This document shows, piece after piece, positions 1 through 11,900 of a stretch of 64,000 nt of DNA. Position 1 is the stretch's first letter. Every line of letters begins with the position of its first letter. Source of the DNA: Omphiscola glabra (Eukaryota > Mollusca > Gastropoda > Lymnaeidae). The stretch is taken from the NCBI GenBank assembly GCA_964017045.1, contig OZ024809.1, positions 3,088,512-3,152,511 on the forward strand, read 5' to 3'. The notes beneath the pieces are model-generated. The model did no database searches and was not told where the DNA came from. It saw only the letters and a program-made list of their open reading frames with translations. Made by a program: the position numbers and the translations under genes.

Positions 1-180
1 TTGCTGGATGCTGTGTGACTGTGCTATGTCATTGGATCATATGTGACTTTATATTATGTCACTTAATACCTTCAGTAACTAGATGTTAGGTTTTCAGTGC
101 TATGCTACATAGCCTACCCAGAAATGCCAGTAAAAAGACCAGTATTGATATATTAACAAAAGTTGTTCATAATTTACTGC

Positions 181-322
181 AACAAGTTTAACTCACGGTG
201 GCTCTACACATGTAGAGCAACAAGTCTAACTCACGATGGCTCTACACATGTACAGCAACAAGTCTAACTCTCGGTAGCTCTACACATGTACAGCAACAAG
301 TCTAACTCACAGTGGTTCAATA
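181..322. repeat. 38-bp tandem repeat, about 3.7 copies
   Basis: Units contain GGCTCTACACATGTACAGCA followed by ACAAGTCTAACTC, with few differences between copies. Confidence 0.85.
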
Positions 323-954
323 CATGTACAGGTAATGATCAGTTGTGTTCATTTTTACTCATAGGAGCTCTATTATCATTAGAGTTAGAGCATATGACCC
401 ATGAAACAGCAAATAAAACTGAGATGCCCAACACTGTAAAGCTATGTTTTGATCGAGATGTGCCTATATTTGGGCATTCGCTATATGTAGCTGGACTATG
501 TGCTAAGTTTTACATGTCATTGAGGCAAAAGGTATTGGTCCTTTTTTTAAAGTGTTACATGTAGCTTGTATATCTTAAGTCAGTTGTCCACACTCTGAGA
601 CGATCGTGAGTCAGCTGTGCTTTGCCTAGAAGCCAATATGTCTGCATCAACCCCTTGCCCTGTAACAGAACACGTCAACAAGACTTAATCAAGTACAAAA
701 TAGAAGCAAACACCAATAGTAGAGGGACATTATCACCATTAGCAGATATTTATGAATTAGTTTTTCTGTCAACAGTCTGATTTACAGTGAGTAATTGTTT
801 TCTCCCTTTCTGACTGACTGTTTCTCTCCCCTCCCCTCTCTCTATCCCTCTCGTCTCTCTCTCTCTCTATCTCTCTCTCACATCGTTTCGGTTTTCCCAG
901 TAGTATTTTCTCAGTGCCCTGCATGTATTGACAAACAATTTATCGACCTATCAT

Positions 955-1270
955 ATTAGCACCTTGGCATATCATGCTTATCTTTCACCTAACACTGGTG
1001 ACTGGACACAAAAACTTGGCACATCATGCTTATCTATCAACTAACACTGGTGACTGGACACAACAACTTGGCACATCAAGCTTATCTTTCAACTAACACT
1101 GGTGACTGGACACAACAACTTGGCACATCATGCATATCTTTCAACTAACACTGGTGACTGGACACAACAACTTGGCACATCATGCATATCTTTCAACTAA
1201 CACTGGTGACTGGACACAACAACTTGGCACATAATGCTTATCTATCAACTAACACTGGTGACTGGACACC
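955..1270. repeat. About 50-bp tandem repeat, 6 copies
   Basis: Each unit contains CTTGGCACATCATGC and ACTAACACTGGTGACTGGAC; copies are nearly identical. Confidence 0.9.
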
Positions 1271-2607
1271 ACAAACATGCTTTGATGCATTGTTAAAAAA
1301 AATACAATTTAAGATTTTAAGACCACAACAAAGAACACGTTTTTTAAAATGATATATTGAACAGTTTCATACTTTGACTTGTTAACAGTTTCATACTTTG
1401 ATTTCGACGCCGCTCCTGTGTTCTAATTTATAACCTGGTTTTGTCAACAAGAGGGCGCCACTGGCTGGGGCAAGATGGATGCAGTGGGCTGAAAGTTTTC
1501 ACCATCACGAGACGTGAGAAGAGAGCATAGTGAAATAAATAAATATTATAATTCGTCTTTTACATATAAACATTTTATCTTAAAATTCTTTGAAATCTGC
1601 AACATAAAAGTTTTAACTGCATTTGAACATTCAAATTTTCTCGAGTTAATGGCAGGGGCGTAGGAAGGGGGGCGGTCCACATCTTGCAGATTTTTTTTCT
1701 CTATAGAGAGGAGGGTGGCATGCATTTTCGGCAAAGTGGAACGAAAAGAAAGGGATTAAAAAGACACACTACATATATTATGAGATACTAGAACTCTGAA
1801 AAATTGACTCAATTCTAGATTGTATTTAGCTTAAAACAGTCTCATTAAGATATGCCAGGATTGACAAGAGAATTAAGCGGACGCTTGGTCTAGGGCGACA
1901 GTCAATCAGAGGACAGTATTTGAGGGATATTTTGTTTTGATGACATGGGGTGACATGAAAGAACAACGTCAATGCAGGTCAATGCAGGTCAATGCAGCAG
2001 CTGGAATAATAATATAGGCCTTACACTAAAACAAAAACGTCCGCAGTAATTGGGATTTTTGTTTCGTGAAATCAGTGCCATCATGTTTTCTTCATCTTCT
2101 TCTTGAAAAACAGTAAAACCAGATATTTTGGTGGGGGGGGGGGGGGGAATTGGGGGGTGTTGGTCAATCTGGTTAAAAATAGAAAAAGACTATCAATCCT
2201 AAATTCTGATTATTTATTAGTCTTGTTTTTTTTTTCAAAAAAAGTAGGCATCCTTAATATGTCTGTACATTTCAACAGAAGAAGAGATAACTATAACATA
2301 AATAATTATCAAATCGTGGATTGGCTGAGACAAAGTTTACCATTTAAATTTGCTATTTATCTCTTCTTTTTTTTTTTAAAGTATCCCACTAGATAGGCCT
2401 AGATGTCCCACTAGATACTTGTCCCACTAGATACATGTCCTACGAAATGCACACTTCGTACCCCCGGGGGGTATTCATTAGCATATGTTTATTGCACACG
2501 TCTCCATACACACTTAGGACGAACGTTAATCTCTAACCGCCCATTCCAAGACTGTGCATAAAACCTTGTAAGGTGTGTTTAAATATCGCTGAATTGAGGT
2601 AACTCAC

Positions 2608-2706
2608 GGTTGCTGGTAGACTGCATCCTGGAAGCGGTGTTGACAGTGTCACCGAAGAGAAGATAGCGCGGCATCTTTAAGCCAACTATTCCAGCAGCCA
2701 CCGGAC
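2608..2706 (-). CDS. NIT-GC exon 12 (cyclase domain, nucleotide-binding part)
   Basis: Acceptor TTTGTTGCAG, donor GTGAGT. It encodes [20 protein letters not shown] and [11 protein letters not shown]. The catalytic Asn and Arg of NTASR are present; the Cys usual in RYCLFGD, linked with guanine preference, is Leu. Exit phase 1; the next exon is not found in 1-2600. Confidence 0.92.
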
Positions 2707-2883
2707 CTGCAACAAAGATATTATTGCAAAATGGCCGCCATTTTGATGTGTACTTTTTTAAAAACTAATATTGTAATTCATATATTCATATATTGATTCA
2801 CATGATGATGATGATGATGATGATGATGGTGGTGATGATGATGATGATGATGATGATGATGTAGATGGTGATGATGATGGTGG

Positions 2884-2914
<31 letters not shown>

Positions 2915-5900
2915 CATTCACACTTGGGGATTCTCTTTCTCGACAAATTTTTGACGGACCCCTGGAAATAGTCACGTGTTTTCCCGGATCAAAATTCAAT
3001 AATCTTTAAGCCGGAGTTTCAAAGAAGTACCCCAGACTCCATTTAGTTTTAAGAATTTATTATTTTTAAACACTTGACCCAAGTTCAGCAACTCTGATTT
3101 GCCAATGTCCCTTTAATATCTCATTTCAGTTTAGAGTATCGCGGGTAAAAAAAGCTAGACATTACCAACCTGTGCAGACGCCAAACCTGAGGCTCATTCC
3201 CAGGCCTGGTAAAACATCCCAGCAGACGGATCTCATCCTTTCTTTCATGCTTAGACACATGTCTGCAATCTCTGTTAAGTGTCTGTCTCCATTTCTGACA
3301 GGAACGCCCGACACTATGAGATACGTGTCTTCTGCATGCACACACACACGCACGATTAATACAAAATAAAATAAGCAAATTTGTTTAAAAACTTGACCAA
3401 AAATTCTTTCAGTTCAGTTTAAGTTCAGCTTTGCACGTGTCATTATTCTTAACGTCTTTATTTAGCGACTATATTATAGGTCAATTTTTCCCAAAGTGGT
3501 GGGTCCGCGGGCCTGCAACGGTCCGTGAACCTTACTTATTCTTTATCAACTTTATGCACAACTTAAGACATGTAACTGAATTAATGTAAAGTAGCCCTTT
3601 TTAAAAAAAACTTATGACGTTGCTGTTTATAAGATAACACTGTTATTTTACCCCCTCTTTAGATATTAGCAGGAATTCCCTGTAATGTTCCATTATTTTG
3701 ACAACTAAAATGTATGTAATTGATGATTTATTTCCAAAATGAGTCTAGTTTCTCAGAAAATATAACATAACATTGGGTCATACCCAGTGTTTCCACCTTG
3801 AAGACGTCATATTTGAGCACTTCGTCATCCATGACGTCAAACAATCGGTTGACGATGGCTATGGCGTCATGTCCGGTGCACGTGCCAATGATGCGGTCAA
3901 AGTCGGACATGACGACAAAACAGACCGTCGCCTGGTCGAAGATCTCTGGCTCAACTTTAGAACCCCTCAGCAGTCTATGCAAACAAAAGATGAGAACCTC
4001 AATACTCAGCAGTCTAAGCAAACAAAAGATGAGAACCTACATACTCAGCAGTCTATGCAAACAAAAGATGAGAACCTACATACTCAGCAGTCTATGCAAT
4101 CAAAAGATGAGAACCTCATTCCATGTTCAACGTCTTTAACGTGATCATGCTCTGATTGCACGTGCCATACAGGGTAATCAAATGTTAAATGTTAATTTAA
4201 TGGGGTTTTATTTTTAAAAAAAATTAAAATGAGCACAATGTTGGTGTTACGCAGTGATAACATTCTAAATGTCAGTTACTGTTGTAATAGAATCTTTTAG
4301 AATAAAATCATGAATTATCTTCCCTGCAGTGACCTCTCTTACATAACACAAACACGTGACATCTTTGACTGACCCCTACCCTTTAACTGTTACATAACAT
4401 TTACGTTTAAAAAAAAAATAAAAAAAATAACATTTACGTTGACTGTTGAAACTATTATTATATATATAACATTTCTAGTAGCCACCCAGACCCCTCCCCA
4501 CCCCCAACCCCCCCCCCCCCCGGGCCCAGAATTTTTTTTCCCAATTGAACCGTAATACACAAAATTCGTTTAGAGCATTTTTTTATTCAACTGTTACTGT
4601 TAACCAAATGTTTGCCAAGAAAAAAAAGGCCAAATAAATTGTGTGTTTTTTTAACTCCGAAACAAAAAATTATTATTTTTAAAAAAAACAAGCCAATTTC
4701 CAGCAGAGCGCAAGAAATATATTTTTTTTTACAAAAAATTTGCTAATTTTTATAAACAAAAAAAAAAAACTAGTAAATGTTTTAAATTTGAAAAGCATAA
4801 AATTTAAAACAATAGTAATTAATTTAAAAGTAAATAAAAAGAATTGTAAATACAACATCGCTCTTCACTACGCCCACCCCACGTGACACAGTTTGACAAA
4901 AGAGAAACCACCACCCCCCCACCCCTTTCACTTTATTTATTATGTGTATAGCCACTAATGTGAACCATGACATCAACTAATGAGTTGATTTGACGGTTGA
5001 GGCAAAGGTATTTCATCGATGTCTTGGAAGCCCCAGTGGCGTAGCTAAAGTTAGTGCCGCCTGGGGCGCGCTAAGGATTTGGCCGTAAATGCTGCCCCTA
5101 CATATGAAGAAAAAAGTGTAGTCCTGTGCGGAACCCGCGCCCCCACCCCCTTCCCACTTTCCCGACGCCACTGGTTAGTCCTTATTCTATAGAGACGCAA
5201 CTCAACGAACAAGATTCACCTGTCCGCTATCATTTTCGGATACATTTCCGACAGCATCTCCCTGTTCCTCGTCTGCTCCTTCACTAGCTTCTTGGACTTC
5301 CTAGCCAGAGTTGTCCCGATCTGCCTCACTTTGAATACCAATCTGCGGAGACTTCAAAGATTCTATAAGCGGAACCTGAATATCACGTGACTATTTCTGT
5401 CAAGAGTTGTCTTTAAAGAGGTCCATATTTGGGAAATCTATTTTACGGCGTTTTTTATTCTTTTTTGGATGCACAATTGTTTATCTTTTAAAAAATAGTC
5501 TAACACTTTTTCTTTACATGGCAGCTCTTATTTTCTAATTTTAGGTTAACATGTGATTGATTACTTTTTTTTTTTAAAAATTCTAATATTATTATTATTA
5601 TTATGGGTAGTTTTCTATAGCGTGGTACCCCAGCCTAGGGCTGGGCTCACCACGCTGTACATACACATTAAAATGAACTTTAAAAATATAAATTAAAATC
5701 AACCATTCCATATCAATTTACATGTGAAGCCATGGACGGCACTCCGCAGCATCGTTTAACTTTATGAGGCGTGCTATTTTAAACAACACTACGAAGTGAC
5801 TTAACTTAAAGGAGGTGTCCATATTCTTATTGTACATACAGGCAATTAAAGGTGGTGCCCTTATTTGCATGCATCTACAGCAGGGATTCTCAACCTGGGG

Positions 5901-8900
5901 TGCCCATATCCCCTAGGGGCAAAGGTTCTCAACCTTCCTAATGCCACGACCCTTTACAGTTCCTCATGCTTAACGACCCCCAACCCTAAAATTATTTTCG
6001 TTGCTACTTCATAAATGTGTTTTCAGATGGTCTTATGCGACCCCTGTGTAAGGGTAGTTTGACCCCGAAAGGGGTCGCGACCCACAGGTTGAAAACCGCT
6101 GCCCTAGAGGAAACGCAGACATTTTTTAAGCATTAAAACTATAACAGTAATAAAACTGCATTTATTATTATGAGCAATTTCTTATCATTTTTGTTTTGTT
6201 TTCGCGTTATTAATTCGTAGTGATGCATTTTGTGTTTACTTCAAGCAAATTAATTTAAGAAGAAAAACTATATAACCGAATATTTTTTTTTTTTTTTTTG
6301 GTTGTATTATCTCAATACTTTTTATTGGTGAGGGGGTGGGGTGTGGGGTTGGAAATGTTTGTGAAATTTTAATCCAATAGCGGGGTGCGGCGCTGCAAAA
6401 AAAGGTTAAGAACCTCTGGTCTACAGCTCCGCTAGCTGTCACGTCGTTTAGTCATACTTAAAAAAGAACACTTTAAAGACACATTTAACATGTTTGGAAT
6501 GGGTAAATCCAGGAGCCGCCAAACCCCAAGGGATTAAAAGGTGCCGCCAGCGAAAGTTAAAAATAGTTTATAATATATTTTTAATCGAATTTAATTTATC
6601 CAAGAATTTCCCGGAATGAGATTTTCTCTTTTTTTTTATATCGAGTTTTTGTAGGATATATATTTATATATATATAATATTAATATGGAGTATTTCAATT
6701 TTTTCTTTCAAACATTTATTTAGTTAACTGGCGAAATCCAAAAAACCGACACAAAGGGTGGGGGTGATTGTATCTCTCCCATCCCCTAACTTGATTATAT
6801 CCCCACCCATAACTCCGATTGGCAGTAGCTGATTCCTTCCCCACCCCACCCCACCAAATTTCATCTTCTCGGAAAAAAAGAAAAAGAAAAACGGACTCAC
6901 TTTGGAGACAACTAATCAAGGACACTTTTTAAAAAAAGGCGCACGTCATCATAATACAATTGTTCTCTTCTAAGAGGCAAGTGAATACCTTCAAACACAT
7001 TCCTATTACACAAAATGTGATCATCAAGTCGTTGTCATATTGGCTTGAAACGAAGACGTAGTAAAGCAGACGACAAGAACTAGAAAACGAACTGGTGACT
7101 ACGTGGTAAGACTGAGGACAAGACGTAGAAAATGAACTGGTGACTACATGGTAAGGCAGAGGACAAGAACTAGAAAACGAACTGTTGACTACGTGGTGAG
7201 GCAGAGGACAAGACGTAGTAAACGAACTGGTGACTACGTGGTAAGGCAGAGGACAAGACGCAGTAAACGAACTGGTGACTACGTGGTAAGGCAGAGGACA
7301 AGACGTAGAAAACGAACTGGTGACTACGTGGTAAGGCAGAGGACAAGACGCAGTAAACGAACTGGTGACTACGTGGTAAGGCAGAGGACAAGACGTAGAA
7401 AACGAACTGGTGACTATAGAGGACAAGACGCAGTAAACGAACTGGTGACTACGTGGTAAGGCAGAGGACAAGACGTAGAAAACGAACTGGTGACTATAGA
7501 GGACAAGACGCAGTAAACGAACTGGTGACTACGTGGTAAGGCAGCGGACAAGACGTAGAAAACGACTTGCCTACAGCACAGGGCCACGTACACCGGGTAG
7601 ATGAGCAGCTCGATGATGAAGATGATGGACGTGTATGTCGTCGTGTGGACGCTGTTGGCGCCGGCTGCCCTGGTCTTGCTGTAGATCTCGTCACTGAGGA
7701 GTTGCTGTGGAATCAACATTTCTAGGAATGACCTCTCTTAATTCCAAGTAATCTTCCAGGTCATTACTAACCCAGTGGCGTAGTTAGGGTTAGTGCCCCC
7801 CAGGAACGGGCCGAGATTTTTTGCTGACCCTCTTCAACGGAAAAAACTCTACAGTGGTCGAAAATGCAGCTCCACCACATAAAAATAAAAGTTTTCACCC
7901 CGGGGCGGACCGCCCACTTCGCCCCCCCCTTCATACGCCACTGATTAAATCACATATCACACAACGATTGAACAAATCCACGTCTTTCAACTTTTATATT
8001 GTGACGTTTCTATACACTCAAACTGGAATACATTTTAAAGTGGTCAAATTTACAAGAAAGAGACATCCCAATTTCGTTTTCAATAATTAAAAGTGTCTTT
8101 TTACAAGGATAATCTATTCTTACGAGCACCACATTACAGAAATGTAAAAAAATATATATACGAATTATTTCAAGGAATAAGATAGGTAAAAAATTTTTAG
8201 GGAAGAGGAAATGACAGATATGTCTGTTAGGATTTCGGGGGATGTCAGTAACGTAACAGATTGAACCAAAACTTATGTTAATATGCTATAGGTTGTAATT
8301 AGAATTGAACTTTGCCAAAAACCTGGGCAGCCTTCAGGGCGTTGATGAATGACGTCATGTCCTTAAACCAGATGGTCGCGTTGTTCAATGACGGCACCGA
8401 ATAGTTGAGTAGGATCACTGACCTCATGGCCTCGATGCCCTTGATCAGGGTCATGATGGGTGTCGTCGTCAGCTGTGTCTGTAGAGAAAACTGAATAACT
8501 TGGTAGAGCTTTGAATGCAACTACATCCATATTGAATAATTTCATTGTTTCGTGCCCTAACTTAAGCCATAGTTTTTATCTTATGATTTATAATATTTAT
8601 TTCATATTTATTTACTAGTTGATACCCACCGTAGCACACGGCGGTGTAATAATAGGGCTTAATCGGGTGAAGTTTTTTTTACACCGGGTCCGGGTATTTT
8701 GAAAAAAATACCTTGTGGGTCCAATGTTAAAGCAACAGTTGACTTCTCATATTTCATATGCCAGCCTTTAAACAATAGTTCTACAGACCGTCCTACACCC
8801 TAACCGCCAACCATTAAACAATAGTCCTACAGACCGTCCTACACCCTACTTGCCGACCTTTAAACAATAGTCCTACAGACCGTCCTACACCTTACTTGCC

Positions 8901-11900
8901 GGCCTTAAAAAAACAGTAATACAGACAGCCCTACAGACAGTCCTACACCATAACCGTGGCTCTTTATTGATTAATAAAATAGTTGCCTCCGAACAAAGTC
9001 CACCTTCTTACCTGGGTTCAACCGTCACGCATGGCGCTCACTGCTCTACAGCTTCCCCCCCTCCCCAATCAGTACTATTAATGTAAAACATGTTGAGTAG
9101 GAGGAAGGTCGGTTTGGAAGAGGAAGCAGCCACGGCACACGCGTAATATATATAACAGATACAGCCAGGAGAAGCCGTCCCTACTTCTCAGTAAGTCTAT
9201 TAATATACCTCTAAAAGAATTGAGATTCACTGTAATTCAACAATTATTATTGTTTTCTTTTTTTTTTAATAAAGGCAAAATGAAGATGGACTTTTCACCC
9301 TACCCCACCCCCTCCCCCACACCCTTCCCTATACTCCCCTATATAGAACAAAAACAACAAATAATTTTTTTAAACATCAAGTCAAAACTCAAGTGAAATT
9401 TTTCTCTTCACACCGCACACCAGAAAAAAGGCGTCCAGATATTTCCTGACGGCATTGCCATTTGTAAGCAATAGATAGCTCTCCCCGTACAGAGGGTCTC
9501 AAATACCGTGCGCAATAGATAGCTCTCCCCGTACAGAGTGTCTCAAATACCGTGCGCAATAGATAGCTCTCCCCGTACAGAGGGTCTCAAATACCGTGCG
9601 CAATAGATAGCTCTCCCCGTACAGAGGGACTCAAATATCGTGCGCAATAGATATCTCTCCCCGTACAGAGGGACTCAAATACCGTGCGCAATAGATAGCT
9701 CTCCCCGTACAGAGGGTCTCAAATACCGTGCGCAATAGATAGCTCTCCCCGTACAGAGAGTCTCAAATACCGTGCGCAATAGATAGCTCTTCTCGTACAG
9801 AGGGTCTCAAATACCGTAGCGACGTACCCTTATGATCTCTGAGTACTGCACGGCCTCATAGAAAAACTCATCGCCGTTCAGTTCGTTGTACATGTAGAAT
9901 TGGAACTCTTCAACACTCAGGCACCCTGTGGAGATGGAACTCTGGTCAGGCGTCGAAGTGGCTCAGAAATGACATGTTCAGATGGAACTTTATGACATCC
10001 GAATAGCATTGAGCCTAATGGGACCCGGGTGCGAATGGCGCGCTGCGTGTCCGGGTCCATTTTGACTAATGCTAATCGGATGTCATTTGTGGTAGATTAT
10101 TTTAGTTTAAATGAAGAATTAAGTTTACAAACGTATAGTACATTCAATTATCTTTCATTTGATACCTCATTTTGTCTTACAAATCCAACAATAATAGTTT
10201 AAATAGTTTTTTTAATCCCAACCTATCACTTCTGGTACCCGGGTACGAATAGTCACAGCCATTATTTTAATGTTAGAAATGTACCCGGGTACGAATAGTC
10301 ACAGCCATTATTTTAATGTTAGAAATGGCCAACTCGCAATTTTTTATTTGGAAAATTATTTTACAAGAAAACCTATTCCCGCCCCCACCCCACACCAAAC
10401 TCTTTTTCCGTTCACAAGTAAAGCAAATCTTGTCAATGAAGAAATTGATAAGGGATTTCTGATGACAACGTTAAGTAAAAACTAACAACAGTCCTGATTA
10501 TAAAATTGAAACAAAACAACAACAAAAAACTTAGGAAAATTCCCTTAAGGGTTATTTAAATCATTTCAATCTTTTACATTGCACAGCGTTCCATGTAACT
10601 TTGTTTGTTTTTTTCTCATGAATCTTCGTTAATTACAAGGCTGATGTTCCGTACCGAGATAAACTGATTAAACGGAGAAATGCCGTGCACTCGACGCAGC
10701 CATGTCACAGCCCCAAGGGATTGGCTTTTAAAATTGAAGAGCTCTCCTCATAATAGCGGTAGTGTACGAGCTGTCAGGCATGTTTGAAAAGGTTTTAATT
10801 GGATTAAACTCTAATTTATCCGAGATCTAAAAAAAAAATTATTACAAAATACAAATTCACTCCGTCACACCCCAAATCTTTTATATTATTATCAATGTTG
10901 TTATTGGAAAATGTTCGTGCTTTTTTTTTTTTAACAATTTTAATTTGCTATCAAGATAGACTTAAATTAAATAGCACTAAATTGGTAAATGTCACAAAAC
11001 ATTAACCAGTCTTATGTCTCATTTTAAAACAGTTTTTTTGTGTGTTCCATTTGATTTCTGATAGGACTACGTGTAGCGTCCATCCAAAAATATAAAGAAA
11101 TAATTATTTGGAATTTATAATTGATTTCATTAAAAACAATTATTGGATTCTTCCAACTAGGATTATGCATTCTCCTTTAATATAACACGACAACAAAAGA
11201 GAATAATAAATGTAATTAAAATGAATGCCAATATCCACTTTTATTAAATATTTGAATACGACCTTGATGACGTATTTCTATCTTTGCGTTATTTCTTCTT
11301 GACGAACTCTCCAAAAATATTTTAAAAATCTCGAAATGAAATGATTTTGTTTGGAGGCTATTTCTTTATTGGGGGGGGGGGCGGGGGATGGGAGGTCTCC
11401 CTGTTTTTCTCAATGCAGAGAGACGACATCAGATAAGACTGTTAAGTTACCTTTGTTCCAAAACACAGAACCGCAGGCTCGCTCTATCCCTGTGTGCTCC
11501 GTGGCCAGGGTTATCATGTGGTATGCATTGAGGTCACTCCACCTGTCTCCAGGTGAGTAGGTGTAGATGACGCTCCTCATCCACTTGATGAGGACAGCGT
11601 TGATATTGCTTGTAGTAGGGACAGGTGGGGGTAGGGGGTGGGTAGAGTTTGAAATGATCAATAAAATGACTATGTGCAAGTTTATGAGTTTTATATATTC
11701 AAAGTTAGAGAGAGTAGTATTTTAGTGGGCAGAAAAAAGTCACGAAGAGGGAGATAATGCACAGAATAACACGTGACAAGAGAAGATAATGTACTGTAAG
11801 ACGTAAGACAGGGCAAGCTATAATATTTACTTTAAAAAATAATATATAAATTCACAACCCTCCCCCCCCCCCCAACCATACCCGAAATAAAGTTAATAAT

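Larger units (their letters stand above)
1..2600. other. Left-edge intron sequence of NIT-GC
   Basis: No further cyclase exon was recognised on either strand. The stretch holds two tandem arrays (181-322 and 955-1270), a CT-rich run near 830-875, a poly-G run near 2131 and a three-copy 21-22 bp repeat at 2395-2445. Confidence 0.5.

Noticed and set aside
1..2600. Last cyclase exon of the NIT-GC gene
   Set aside because: Searched the minus strand for the conserved region after NTASRM; nothing convincing, so the exon probably lies outside the window.
2778..2999. Poly-His protein
   Set aside because: GAT/ATG microsatellite read on the minus strand.
3478..3540. hAT end reading TTTCCCAAAGTGGTGGGTCC
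   Set aside because: Resembles common hAT termini but no matching opposite end or target duplication was found nearby.
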